Positions 1-12,784 of a stretch of DNA of 64,000 nucleotides are shown piece by piece. Position 1 is the stretch's first letter. Every line of letters begins with the position of its first letter. Under the pieces are notes generated by a model. The model was not told where the DNA came from. It did not search any database and saw only the letters and a list, made by a program, of their open reading frames with translations. The translations under genes were made by a program, and so were the position numbers. Source of the stretch: Zygaena filipendulae (taxonomy: Eukaryota > Arthropoda > Insecta > Lepidoptera > Zygaenidae). The stretch is taken from contig OU015655.1 of NCBI GenBank assembly GCA_907165275.2, positions 8,506,501 to 8,570,500 on the forward strand, written 5' to 3'.

Positions 1-199
1 CAGTGCCTCGGTTACGTTGCTAGTTACTCGCCACGTGCTGTTTTAAGTTAGTAGGTAGTAAGTTGAATAGTGAAAGCGAAACAAACAAACAAATTCACAT
101 TCGCATTTATGTATAATATTAGTTAGGATTTCCTTTTAGACTGACAGAAACTATTGTAATGATAAATAAGTAGTGGTAGGTATAACCTAACACATATCC

Positions 200-495
200 C
201 TACTAGGTAATATTATAAATGTGAAAGTAACTCTGTTACACTTTCACGCCTTAACGGCTCAACTGATCATCATGAAATTTTGCATGCACGTTGTCAGGGG
301 TACAGAAAAGGATATAGGGTACTTTTTACTAAAAAAATCCCGCGGGAATTCCAAAATTAATGCGGATAAATCTGCATAAAATTTTGCATTCTACACGGTG
401 TCAGAGGTAAAGAAAAGGATATAGGGTAGTTTTATCCCAGAATTCCCTCGGGAATTCGAAGTTAACGCTGGTGAAACCGCGGGGAACAGCTAGTT
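200..495 (+). mobile_element. Non-autonomous Helitron-like element (Lep1-like)
   Basis: It begins near TAATATTATAAATGTGAAAG, contains 'tttcacgccttaacggctcaac' type sequence and a CCCGCGGGAATTCC box, and ends with GAAACCGCGGGGAACAGCTAG. The middle is present twice (the motif 'aaaaggatatagggta' recurs at about 306 and 414), so this copy has an internal duplication of the second half. A 3' CTAG-type end and no target duplication are what Helitrons show. The family name is from memory of lepidopteran repeats. Confidence 0.6.
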
Positions 496-1384
496 AAACA
501 AAAAATGCTAATGATTGAATGATTTTATTTGTTTGTTACGATTGTACGTTCAACTATAGGTACGTGATTAAAACGTAATTTCCTTATTGATCTTATAAGA
601 ACACCTACAGGTATGGATGGAATGAAAGGTAGGTTTGAACCTACAAACAATATTTTTAACTGTAACTGGTTTCTATATTTAATTTCTAATAGAAAAAAGA
701 AATTGCTTTTTTATAGTCATTAAATAAACTAAAAAAATTATATAATTTAATAATCTGGTTTTATTTACTTAATAATTTTACCGTATCTATCAGATAACAA
801 CAGTTGAACGGAAGCTAGTTGGTAATAAAGTAGATAATAAAGTGATCAAGATGTATTTTATAACTTGACTATAGTGCGCATCAAACGCGGGACTTATCTA
901 TTGCTACGTTTACAAAATAAGATAGATATAAGTAGGTAGTTAGGAGAACTTCTTTATGAAGCCCGTTGGATGATATAAAATTTAAATAACTCACCCTGAG
1001 GACTAGTAGGTAACGATGAGGTGAGCGAAGGTAAGCGATTCCCATCGTACTAAAAGCATTTTCCGAATGAAACACAAACGAAGTTTTTTATTTAGCTGTG
1101 TCCCGCGGTTTCACCCGTGTGCTGTTATATAATAATTTTTTCACCCGACATCCGATTTAAATGAAACAAAGCCTTTATTATGTTGCTCCAAGTTGAGCTC
1201 TATACCTGTGAAAATTTAGAGATTATCTTGAACAGACAGATAGCCCGAAACAAATTTTTTTTTGTGTTTGTTTACTCTTATTTTATCACCCTCTCCCAAT
1301 TTTCGGTAAAAATATTCAATGTACAGAAACGTGATTTTCGCATTTTATCATATTAGTACCTAGATATAGATAATAATCGTAACT

Positions 1385-1539
1385 AATATTATAAAATTTG
1401 TTTCTTTATTAGGCTTTCACGCCTTAACTAGGTACTCACCATGAAACATTGGGTAGGATACCTATCTACTTATTATCCCGGAATTTCTGCGGGAACTCAA
1501 ACACTTAAAGTGGGTGAAACCGGGGGGAATAGCTAGTTA
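1385..1539 (+). mobile_element. Helitron-like element fragment
   Basis: Same family as the copy at 200-495: 'taatattataaa' head, 'ctttcacgccttaac', and a GGGTGAAACCGGGG...ATAGCTAGT tail. The centre is partly deleted. Confidence 0.5.
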
Positions 1540-1830
1540 TTGTATAAATTCAATTAGGTAGAATGTATTAATATTATAAAGAAAATTGAATATTTTTATT
1601 AGCTATGGAAACTGTAATTGTATACACGTAGAAATATATGTATCTATGTGTTGGCTTATAATTTACTGCACTTTTAATTTAATTTATAACTACAATATGC
1701 AGCTGCTATCACTCTAATAATGCAGTTAAGTTATACGGTGGTGAAGTAATTATCATAAGTTACAAGTAGGTAATGTAGAAAATGATTATTGTTCTTTCAA
1801 AATAAATCCGAGCTTATTTAATCGATTGTA

Positions 1831-2030
1831 AACTAGCTGTCCCGCGTGATTTCATCCGCGGTAATTTCGGAATTCCCGCGGGAATTCCGGGATAAAAACT
1901 ATTCTATCTTTTAAGTTGGACCATATATTATAAATGGGTACAAAATTTTATCAAAATCCGTTCAGTAGTTTCGGAGTCCATCGCGGACAAACAACGTGAC
2001 ACGTGATTTATATATATTAGATATGTATCA
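1831..2030 (-). mobile_element. Helitron-like element, reverse orientation
   Basis: It starts with ACTAGCTGTCCCGCG and continues through the CCCGCGGGAATTCCGG box and 'tcaaaatccgttcagtagtttcgga', which is the reverse complement of the family consensus seen elsewhere in the window (compare 19350-19640). Confidence 0.55.
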
Positions 2031-2533
2031 GAACTCAGAATATCAAAGAAAGATTCGAAAATATAGGTAGGTATAGGTGTACTACAAAGATTATGCGTCC
2101 ATGACGGAGAAATATTTTGCCTCTTTTGTATACTAATTCGCGTTGCAATCATTCAAATATTTGTTTTGTCTTATTTTGATAATAGGTACCAATAATTTTT
2201 CTACTTATCTCTACATATTATTAGGTCCGGTCGGGGAAAAAATGTTTTCGCATGTAGTACCTATGTATAAACTTGTAATAGAATCTCTTTGGCTGTAAAG
2301 AGAGGTTTTCATGACATTAAAAAGGTTACATTTAAAAAAGTGAAACAAATTAGTTATTGCAGGTTCCAGTTATTTTTCATTAGTTTTTCTTTCTGTGATT
2401 TAAGCTTTCAAAAATTTACGTTAATCAGATTTTGCGCCCTGTTGTTTTCTACTATAGCACATTCTTTTTTTTTTGCGTACCTGAGGTGACCACTTTAAGT
2501 AATCACTTTTTACACATTTGAAAAAAAAACAAA

Positions 2534-2640
2534 TGCATCTTCCATATAGCGCTGACCTTGCACCTTCCGATTTCCACCTGTTTCGATCTCTTCAGAATTA
2601 TTTTGTCAGTGTCAGATTAGACTGAGATAGAACTGTCAAA
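2534..2640 (+). pseudogene. mariner-family transposase relic (C-terminal fragment)
   Basis: Bases 2539-2630 translate to LPYSADLAPSDFHLFRSLQN and a short tail before a stop. This matches the PYSPDLAPSDYHLFRSLQN block of mariner transposases, which contains the last Asp of the DD34D catalytic triad. The rest of the transposase is gone, so this is a dead fragment. The block is known from the mariner family; the identification rests on this one motif. Confidence 0.7.
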
Positions 2641-2682
2641 ACTACTGGTCGAGTGTAATGAAATGTAAATAAACTTTTAAAA

Positions 2683-2820
2683 AGCTGCAGTTTTCTGTGG
2701 TTTCACCCGCGTTCTTTGCTGTAGGTACTCCTGACAATGCGTGTGCAAAATTTCATGATAATCGTTGAAAGTGTGACAAACAAACTCACATTCGTATTTC
2801 TAATATTACGATTAGGATTG
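2683..2820 (-). mobile_element. Helitron-like element fragment, reverse
   Basis: 'gtggtttcacccgcg', 'caaaatttcatgataatcgttgaaagtgtgac', 'cattcgtatttctaatatta' in this order is the reverse complement of the Helitron-like family. The CCCGCGGG core is missing. Confidence 0.45.
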
Positions 2821-3466
2821 TACGTGACTTTATGAGACATTGGAGGTGCAATAATGCTTCGGATTTTCTATTCTATCATTTTTAGTCGTCATCAACAACA
2901 AGAAATAATACAATAAAAGAAATCTATCTCTTAATCGTGAGCTGCAGGTCAGAAGTGCGAAATAGAGTAAAACATGCAGATATCGTTGGAATCTTTATTA
3001 AATGCGAATAACCATAATTTTATTGGTTAAATCTGTCTTAACATAGGGTTGGACATGAATAACACATTACTTTAAATTGTGTCAATTACGATTATATTGT
3101 TTCTTGGTGAGAGGCGACTACATTTAAAATATCATGGGGCAATAATTATAAATAAGAAACAGGTAGGTATATTTTTGCTGCCACATTCGAAGTATTATCG
3201 TGAAGAAAAAAAAATACAAATTAATTTTATCTGCAGAAGATATTCCTTCTCCATCATTTTTGACTTAAGTTATAGCTAATTTAGAGTAATATGATACATA
3301 CAGTGTCTACCAATTATTATCTTTAAGTATAGATTGGGCCATTCACCATCAAGCACCCACTACCTCAGCCCACTACCTACTGTAGCGAATGTCTCTTCAA
3401 GTCTCTTTTGACACCTTTCTTTTTCAAAACCAAAAAATGACATTCCAAAAGAAAAATAATAAAAAG

Positions 3467-3501
3467 GTTGATAGTGTAGCAGAAGAAGCTACACTATCAA
3501 C
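3467..3501. repeat. Perfect stem-loop, 14-bp arms
   Basis: Arm 3467-3480 (GTTGATAGTGTAGC) is exactly the reverse complement of 3488-3501, with a 7-base loop AGAAGAA. No poly-T run follows that would suggest a Pol III terminator. Function unknown. Confidence 0.7.
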
Positions 3502-4580
3502 TGTTTTGTCTGTTCATTTCAAACGATTAATGTTCTGTCAGAGTTTTACAGTTTGAAAAATTGCATAAATGATATTCACATAATTTTTCATATTTCGGAT
3601 CCCACTGAATCACAAATCTTAAATATGCACATTTCGCTGCAAATGATAATTAAAAAAGTATTGTCCATTGATAAAAAAAAAAAAAATTTATTAAACACAA
3701 ATTGAAACTTACGGACACGAAATAAAGTTGTTTTTAAAAGAATTAACACTGGTTTTGGTACGTAAGTATGCTGACACGTCGTGTGAAGTTACTGGTCAGA
3801 ACGAGAATATCAATTTGTGTGCACCTTATTCTTCTGAGGTGTGCACTTATTTTGTGGTTTTTTTTGAGTCGTTAAATCGTAGTTTGTCGTTATATTGTTA
3901 TAAAAGCCTCTAAAATTCAGCAAATCGTTGATGATGCTTTTTAATTTGGAAAATTAAATTTAAAGGACATGATAGAGCCGCTCGCTTTGAAGGTAGGTAG
4001 TACGGCATTTTTTATTCCTATCATAGCCATATAACAAAGTGCCAATAAAATATGATTCATAATATCTTATATAGGAATATTTATTACAAGGGTCTTATAT
4101 AGGTTTTTATAAAGTGTTTATTTTTTAAGCAGTTGTTATTGACGATTGCTTTAGTGGAATTGTTTGTGTGTCCGAAGGCGATCTTCGGTATACCTATTGT
4201 TAATTTTTAATGCTACGACAATCCAGTTACAAGAAACAGATGGACTACTAAAATACTATAGTCATTGCCTAATACCTAAGTGTGCCCTGCAAGGTTGTGG
4301 ACTGCAGTGCTGGTTCGATCCTACCAGGTCAGCTAAATTTATATTGATGTTATACAAAATGTGTCTCTATCTTTTCAGTCTGTGCAGTCTTAATCTCATA
4401 ATCATAGCTAAAAATATTATTTAAGTTTGAACCAGAAATAGATATATCGTGAATTATTTTTAGGTAGAGTTACATATAGTCATTAATTTTACGAAGATTA
4501 TCGTAGGCATTAAGTATCTACGAAAATTAAGTTTAGAATTTATAAATTCTCTATTTCATTAAGAGGCTATAAACTTGGAT

Positions 4581-4950
4581 ATTACACCTGAATGATTTGG
4601 CTCGAAAATTTGGAGCGGATATAAACTGTGGACCCAGCATACGTTTGCGTGTACCTGAAACATCTCGCTCGATACAACCATATTTTTTGTACAAACAGAA
4701 AGAGATGAACATACTGAATTAAATTTCTCGTTGGAATCACGTTCAATAAGCGCTCGGATCTCATTGGTTGGAAATGAAACGTAGGCGTGACAGCGGAGCG
4801 GCGACAGCCGGCAGGGCCGCAGATGTCCGCGGGACCTGAACAGTGCCGCGTTCATTTTCGAACAGTTAAATGCGTTTGTAACTGCAGTTTGACAGCGCAT
4901 TTTACTCTACCACGCGACGTTGCCAGTTAACTTTTAGAATTAGGAGGTAA
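4581..4950 (+). promoter_or_regulatory. GC-rich, promoter-like island; possible start of the apterous transcript
   Basis: Within very AT-rich DNA, 4745-4920 is strikingly GC-rich (several CG steps, for example 'gacagcggagcggcgacagccggcagg'), resembles no repeat elsewhere in the window and is followed by a donor-like GAG|GTAAAAGT at about 4944. The first recognised apterous exon begins with an acceptor at 15242, so an upstream non-coding exon is expected somewhere. This island is my best guess for it, but nothing in the sequence proves transcription or its direction. Confidence 0.3.
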
Positions 4951-7469
4951 AAGTAAAACAAAATAATTCATTGTTTCAATGTTATTAATGTCGTACGATC
5001 CGATGTTTTGTACCATTAGCCTTGTTTCAGTACTTGAATGAGATTTAGATGTCTTTTCAGTTTATTACAGTGAATTATGTGAAAATAATGATCGACTTAT
5101 ACCTTACTATTAATAATTGTTTACAAAACAATTCTGTATCAATGAAGAGATTACCTGCCAGCTTTACATTTGATAAATTCTATAATTTTACCAAATTTAT
5201 TGTGTACCTAATACCTATCTAATGAGTTTTGGATACCAATTTATTATCGTAGGTAAATACATACTATTTCCTAATCCAAAAAGTAGTTATTTGATGTGTT
5301 TTGATTTGATGATAAGGTACGTCTTATCATTACATATTTTTGTATCACTTTAAATTTTCTCTACTACCGTACCTATTGTACCTATAGTTTTCTTTGTTAA
5401 ACCTACACTGTGAAGAACCGAATAAATTAAGTTAAACATGTTTTAAGTTAATCGATTCTACACCACCCTCTCTTTTATTGTATTATCTTTAGCTTCTGTA
5501 GAGATTTGTCCTTAAAAATGACAAAATTTCATCTCTTTACCAGAGGTGCACACTTATTATTTTTACTTAATATCATGGGTATACTCACTGATAGTGGGAA
5601 CCTATAAACCTGTAGGTAATAAGAGGTAGGTAATAAGTTAATATAAATATCAGTATTATTTTGATAATAATAAGTAGGTATATGAATAATAACGATGTCC
5701 ATAAATGACTAATTTTATGTTCAGAAAAAAGAAAACGGTTAAAAATCTTTTAGTAGGTAGGTACCTAATAGATACTTATAGTTAATGCTCAATGCTCATA
5801 CTATAACATTTTTCTCAAAAATCTAAATTAGGTAGGTACCTACTTTTGTCGAATCTTGCACTTAGGTACGCCCAATACTAACCAAGAAACAAACAACTTG
5901 AGGCATAGGTTACCTACTTCAGTGTTTTTTCCTGAAAATCTTGTGAAAATTGCATTTTTGCGTCATACCTACACGCTGTCACCTAATTCACCTTCCTGCT
6001 ATGTGCAATGCTAGAATTTAATAACTGACGGACAGCGCCATCTATATTGATACTGGTGAGTTATATTGTACAGTATTGTGCGACAATTAATAATAATAAT
6101 TAGGTATCTTATTATTTATTGTTGATTAGGTTTCAAATCATGTAATTTGAAATTATTAAGATAGTTTGTGTATTTTTTTTTATTATTACCTATAATTTTA
6201 GTTTGGTAATAAAATATTTGCTCTTTTGATAGATTACCAGCCAGGTACTTATTTACGAGGCGCGGATCCAGCCCCTAAAAAGATTGTGGGCACGGCCATC
6301 CAAAAATTTGTTTCCTTACATAGATATCACAATATCTAAACTACTAAACCGATTATGAGAACACTTTTACAGTTTTAAAGCTTACACCTATCGCGTTCCG
6401 AATCACGCAGGATTCATTGTTTTTTTTTACCAATCCATTTGAAAGATATAACCCTAGCCTATCGATCTCAGGATTGTGGGCATGCCCACCGTGCCCACGA
6501 GGTTGGTTCCGCGCTTGCTGCTTACCTACTGTACCTACATTATACAGATCTAGGGCGCATCCTAAAAGGTTACTTAAAATTAGGTAATAAAGTTAGAATC
6601 ACATATCTTCTAACATTTAATCGATAAAGTAGTTTAGGTAACTTTACGAAAAAAGCTTTTTTTCTTAAAAAAAGTTATGTACCTACCTACTTAATTATGT
6701 CCTAAATTATAATTTAGTCTTAAAATATTCTTCTTTAACTTAGCAATTATTTTAAAAATTTCATTACCTCGTACTATACCTACATCTGAAATATCGTTAA
6801 CAATTCGTCAAGAATTATCTACTTAGGTACATGATATTTCTACGATAATAATCTTTACCCGTTTTATCATTTCTGATTGTTATCTATAAGTACTTACATC
6901 TCCTCTTGCAGTGACACTTGTTACCGAATATACGGCACAGGACTATAATTTGTTAGAAGTTTAACATCTATAACTATTCTTGGCTCTTCTTTTTCTGTCT
7001 ACGCACTCCGGTATATTATATTAATACACTTAGATTTAGATACCTACCTATATTCTGGAAGAGATCGCTAAAAAAATCAATAAGACCGCCATTTTTATTC
7101 ATGCGATGTATGATAATATAAAGATTTATTTATTTTAAAGTGGTGTAAAATACAGAGTTTTCAATTAAATTCCATTCCATTCTATAATATTGTGTAATCA
7201 CCTATTTCTAATATAATTATGTACCTATATTATATGTATAATGTTCATTTACCTTATCACACAATATGCATATACATTATAGGTACCTATACATTATATT
7301 CAGTAGCAATGCGCACAATAATATTTCAGTTAGGTAGGTACGTTATTCAGATAGATAAATATGCAAAATACGTAACTCACATTACATTGTTGGTGGTTAT
7401 GAACACATTTAACGGAAAACCAATACTGATATAGTCATTTAGTCCAATTTAAAATGTTATAATACCTCG

Positions 7470-7730
7470 AGAGGGTGTTGTGGGTACGTACGAGTAGTTA
7501 GGTTACGATTGGCTAGCGACGACAACTCGATAATTACTAAACGCTCATTGGCATGTTAATTAGAATGTATTAACAAGTTAATGTGTCCCATAACAGCTGT
7601 CTAATTACTTATATTTACGCACGCCGCGACATGTCTTGGGCTTCAGATAAAGTAAGTAGGTAATTGGCGTAGCGCGGTAGCACCCACACGGTAGCGGTCA
7701 TGAATGAACGTGGTCTGTGGACAGCAAATA
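7470..7730. promoter_or_regulatory. Candidate conserved regulatory block upstream of apterous
   Basis: A stretch free of recognisable repeats with higher complexity than its surroundings. It contains several homeodomain-type TAATTA/ATTAAC cores, a CAGCTG E-box ('aacagctgtctaattac') and CG-rich segments. Its position, about 7.6 kb upstream of the first LIM exon, suits an enhancer. Proposed from composition and motif clustering only. Confidence 0.25.
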
Positions 7731-9477
7731 CTTCAATACTATAATTGTTTCATGAGAAAATGCAAAGCAGAGCAATCCTACTAAATTTAACGTCACTTAT
7801 CTTATTATCGTTTTGACACTAAGGCTATTTACCAGCGCGGGTGTCTACACATTTTTGTTGCAACATGAAGATCAGCCTTTCATGGTAGTTTTTTTTTCTT
7901 CTTTTTCAAATTTTTATTCAGTCCATCTATAACTTTTTACTATTTTAATTACATATTTTAGATTATAATATGACTATTTTATGAAAGCACATAATAATCT
8001 ATAAAAGATGCTTCTATAAAAGAGGTTAATTTTTAATATCTATACAAAAAAATATTATGTTGGTATTTCTATTAATTGTGTTTAATATTTTACTCGTAAC
8101 TATATTGGTAACATAGGCGCGTTATAGGCACGTAAAATGAACCGTTGCCAGGTCTTCAAAGCAACAAATCCGGGAGGGTTCGTATTTAGGAGGGTGTGTC
8201 GTAGGGAGGCTTGGAGGGTACGAATGGGTTTCCGCCCTAGAGGGCTGAGGGTGGCTCATTTACTCTTATTTCAACCGTGTGCGTGTTGCACTTGCAATTT
8301 GGTGTGTGAAAAAACTGTGATTTGTTTTTTTTTTTCTAATTTGAGCTGCCATACCTATTTGCCGAATAGATAACTTAATCAAAATTAGTTTAAGTACCTC
8401 CATTTAAATTTTCCAAACTGTCCAAGTGAGGTGTTCACGTTATACAATGCTTACAATGCAGAAAATCACCTACCGACCAATGCATTCGCAGTAGAACCTA
8501 TTGGTTATATAGGTATAAGTATTAGGTAAGTGACTGAACAATTTTGTGGCTTCCGGTTTGAGTTTATTTAGTGGTTAAAATCGCTTAGGTACATCGATTA
8601 AACTGTTTAATGTTTTAAGATATAATAGTTTTTACTGAAAACATTTTGATTTTAAATTAAAATTTTATTGTTACCTCTATATATCTACAAACAACAAGGT
8701 TTTTAAGATTTTAAGATCTGAAATAAGCAAATACCAAACTTGATAAAAACATAACATAAATATAATTTATGTTGTAAGTACAATACACCCATTATCTTAA
8801 TGATTTGGTGTTATCGGCATTATTATGCTAAAACGGAAACTTGAAAATAGTACAATCGTTAATATTATCAATACGGTTTAATAATATCACTAAAAATATC
8901 GTTAAATATTTAGTTTCAATGTTTCGTAAATACGATAATGTTATGCTGTTCGCGTTATGTTATGGTTCCTATACCTAGTCGAGTACTTTGTTAGATTAGA
9001 ACTTAACGGTCTGTTTTTTCAATTTTTTTGTACCTACATGGTATAGTGGACTAAGTTAAGAAAAGGGCTAAATGAAACATCTATAAACTGGGTTTTAATT
9101 GCTTCCAGCGGATACGGATATAAAATACGAAGAATAGTTTGTTTTCTTTAATTATTCTATTGTTATAGGGTTAAGATATTAATAACGACAACATACTTCT
9201 GTATAAAAATCACCAATATTGAACTCGTATTGTATATACCTATCTACAAGTCTTTTTCTCACATAAACTCAATCAATCAATCAAAAATCAATATTATTGA
9301 GAAGCATCCCAGAAAGAATGATGGCAAGCTCCATAAGTTGATCTGTAAAAAATCTAGTCTTTACTGCGGGAGTCAGCTAGTTATGCAAATACGTTGGTAT
9401 AGGTATAGTAATGACTAGTTAGTTACTTATTATTTTTTGTACTTTTAAGTGACAATACATTTTACTCTTAGGAATTT

Positions 9478-9600
9478 AGATATTTATTTATTTATTCTTT
9501 ATTTCACTTTATTTCACACATGGCGATTAGCTGCAATTAACCTGAAAACTTACCAAACAATCTTTAACACCATAACTTTATAGCTGCCCATTAAAACACG
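9478..9600 (-). mobile_element. LINE 3'-end fragment
   Basis: Reverse-oriented 'tttatttatttattctttatttcac' followed by 'acatggcgattagc' resembles the 3' tails at 21862-21939 and 23826-23900 (AATAAA-type repeats as tail). Only the 3' end is present, typical of 5'-truncated non-LTR insertions. Confidence 0.45.
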
Positions 9601-10571
9601 GGTTTAAAAGACCCTTATCAACAAGTGGATTGACTTGACTTGTTCACTTGTTAACTTGATACCATGAAACAATTTTTCAATTTGTACCTACATAGTTGGT
9701 AAATAACGAAAACCTTAAAAATTTATTTGGGTATGTCAGTTTTCAAAACGGATTAGAGCGAATGGTTACCACCTTGCACAGTAACCAAAATTTTCGTTGA
9801 GAGATTTACTTCGTTTGGTGAATTTTGCTTATTTTTATCAATTTCAATCAGTAGGTATAGTTACGGAGATCAAATATTAGTAGGTAGATATATTACTACA
9901 ATTTATTATTTATATTATAATATATATATATAACGTAGATATGGCGATAGGCGAATAGGCGAATAGGTATTTACGATGTCCTCAAGATGGTAAACAACAA
10001 AAGCATAATAAATAGGTAGATAACAAGCATGTTTGCGGAAGACAAGAGAAAGAAAAGTTTTTACGGGAGTTTCTTTTGGCAGGAATCGAAGATGATGACT
10101 CCGTAATTTATTTTAGTCGGTACAAAACTGTCAAAAGTGCATTTTATTGTTTCATGGTGCTGTACCTATCGAATAAAATTTGGTCAAATTTTTAATTTGT
10201 AAATATAGTATTTAATTTTAAGTTTTCCATTAGTTTTATTATATTAGTATATACTATTTGACAAGTTATAGAATCAGGATAGAGTTAATGTTCTCTTTTT
10301 TTCTTTTTAACATATTTTTCGCGAAGTGACAGTTTAAAAAAAAAAAATAATAATAAAATTATATAGTTTAGCAGTGGTGATTTTGTACGCCGGGAACTCC
10401 GACCAAGATGTTGCAATCTATACGTAATACATATTATGTAGCAACATAAATTTCAATTTCAAACTGTTCAACCAATCGAATAATATCAATAAGTAATTGA
10501 GTATATGTGTATTAATTATTTTCCTAGAAAATTGCTAAATGCATTTAAATAAACAAAAAAACAAAAAAAAA

Positions 10572-11078
10572 TTAAAACTGACTTCCAAAAACATAAAAAT
10601 TGCTCTACCTATTCCTACTAAAAAGCTAAAAATAACAAAATACCGATTAAATCCGAAAGACGAAAATACACGTAACATTTCTTATTAATTTGTGTGTCAG
10701 TTTGAATTCGGTGCCAAGCACGCTTGGGTTTGCTCGCTTGGTTTTTTTGATCACGACCAGCTCCGGGAGCACACCCACTCCCTATTTAGCTTGTCACCGA
10801 CTTCAGTTCCACTTTTCCAAATTTGGCTTTCCGAAAGCAAATGAACGATTACTATAAAAAATATATACTTAGGTGTGCTTGTAATATTTGAAGAGTTCCC
10901 TCGATTTTTCCAAGTCCCCATCGTCCGATCTCGACTTGGTAAACATAACCCTTTAAAACAAAAACAATTTTACAAATCGATTAAACTGTCTTTGAGTAAG
11001 CGGTGAACATACATAAAAAAAAACATAGGTACATATACAGTCGAACACAGAACAACAGCTTTTTTGGAAGTCGGTTAA
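10572..11078. mobile_element. Non-autonomous element bounded by 'ACCGACTTCCAAAAA' inverted ends
   Basis: The left end 'ttaaaactgacttccaaaaa' (10572-10591) and right end 'tttttggaagtcggttaa' (11061-11078) are inverted copies. No ORF lies between. A second 'ttaaccgacttccaaa' start follows at 11087, and another copy of the end motif lies at 56442. The motif is a familiar dispersed element in Lepidoptera; its class is not certain. Confidence 0.55.
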
Positions 11079-11169
11079 AAACAACTTTAACCGACTTCCA
11101 AATAGGCTGATGCACTTTAAAAAGAAGTTTGCCTACCATTGCCTCTGTGAGCTTGTTTATTTATATAAT

Positions 11170-11557
11170 ACTAGCTGACCCCCGCGGTTTCACCCGCGGT
11201 AATTTTGGTAGATGTACAGGTACATGAAAAGTACCCTATGTCACTCAGATTCACTTTAGCTTCCTATCTATAATAAGTAGATCCATAGATAACAACCTCG
11301 CAAATTCTGGAGTTCCCGAGGGAATTCCGAAATAAAAAGTACCCTATGACACTCAGGATCACTGTAGCTTCCTATAAGTGAAATAATTTTCAAAATCGGT
11401 TCAGTAGATCCAGAGATTATATCCCCTACAACGTCACAAACTCACAAACTTTTGCTCTTTATAATATTAAGTACAGAAGATCCAGAGATTATATCCCCTA
11501 CAACGTCACAAACTCACAAACTTTTGCTCTTTATAATATTAGTAGGTATAGGTAGAT
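11170..11557 (-). mobile_element. Helitron-like element with internal 72-bp tandem duplication
   Basis: ACTAGCTGACCCCCGCGG opening, 'ttcccgagggaattccg' core and 'tataatattagtagg' end mark a reverse-oriented copy. The head segment starting 'gatccagagattatat' at 11407 is repeated at 11479 (period 72), nearly unchanged, so the duplication is recent. Confidence 0.6.
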
Positions 11558-12784
11558 CCATCGTAGGTACTTACATCGTAGACACATCACAGATAAAGTG
11601 CGATTTATTTAAAAGTTGTCATAATTTTAGTAGGTAGCTATCTGATTTTGTGGGCCCTAGATATGTTGTAACAGTTGGTTACATACCTAACTCCTATATC
11701 TTGTATTATTGAGAATTCATTTGTTAGATTTTTTCTATTCTAATCGATACCTAGTTCTATAATTGTGACTTGTACAATAGTTCTATAGCCTGTCGGTAAG
11801 CATAAGTAAGACTCTATAAAATTAAAAATAGGTAATTTATCATTTTCAAACTGATCTGAACAAGTCGGCAAACATTTTTTAAGAACATAATATGAAAGTA
11901 TATATTAAATAGGTATTTTAAGTAATTGGTATGCAAATATAACCGTTACATTTCTTAAAATTATACCAGCTCCACGTCTTTTTTAGTGCGCCTTCGCAAC
12001 TTTTGCATTCGATTAAAGTTAACAAATAAAGCTATTGGATCGTTATTTTTAATTGTTATAACGTTTATTGACCAACTCTTGTCTACAATATAACAATGAA
12101 GTGGTGTGGTCAATCATAGTTGCCTCGCTACTTTCATATTACCCACTATGATCTATAAATATAAAATGTTGCGCTTTTTTAAAGTTCTATGTCGTACAAT
12201 GTTTGAAAATTTCCAAATGGTTTTGGTTAGATAAGCTGTAAAGTTAAACTCGTAAATAATATTTATTAGATAAAAATAGCGAAACCTTTATTGATCACTA
12301 GGAATAATTTGGACTTTTCTTATAAATAAATAATTTAATGGTAGGTACCTATAGATATTATATAGAAGCCGGCCTCATCGCTTAAAGTGATCTATGTTAA
12401 GTAACTATAACAGAAAATTATAATTATATGTACCTATAATAATATTTTAATTAATATTTTAATTACATAAAAAAGATAATAAAGATGAATATTTATAGAA
12501 ACATGTTTTCTTCAGTAAAAATAAATAAGAAAATAATTTGAGAAAAATTTGGCGTATCATAAAGTTTTATGTGTCATTCATTATTTGACTGTTTTAACAA
12601 AAATTGCAAGCACCATAACAAAAATATAAAAACGATACGTGCAATTAGGTAAGTGGAGTTTATTTTTCTTCCTTTTACTCGTGAATCACTTAAAATATTA
12701 AAACATTTTCGTACTCAAATGTAAAAAGTGAAGTTACGGTAAGTAAAGTTGTTGTTTTTGTCTATTTCATGCATTTTATTTCAA

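Larger units (their letters stand above)
1..4580. other. Intergenic, repeat-rich; no supported gene
   Basis: I see no coding exon here. All open frames are short, lack domain signals and sit in AT-rich DNA. The stretch holds at least four Helitron-like fragments (about 200-495, 1385-1539, 1831-2030 and 2683-2820), a relic of a mariner transposase (2534-2640), a 14-bp perfect stem-loop (3467-3501) and many TAGGTA words. Bases 80-125 look like the reverse-oriented head of another Helitron-like copy. Confidence 0.6.

Noticed and set aside
4305..4335. GGTTCGATCC, identical to a tRNA/SINE B box
   Set aside because: No matching A box at the right distance and no cloverleaf could be drawn; probably chance or a decayed SINE.
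4559..4900. 113-codon minus-strand open frame over the GC-rich island
   Set aside because: The frame is open because of high GC; the product has no recognisable domain or signal. The island is better read as regulatory.
8137..8373. 78-codon open frame starting MNRCQVFKATNPGGFVFRRV
   Set aside because: No domain, Arg/Cys-rich and low-complexity end, no splice partners; looks like a chance frame in a GC-richer patch.
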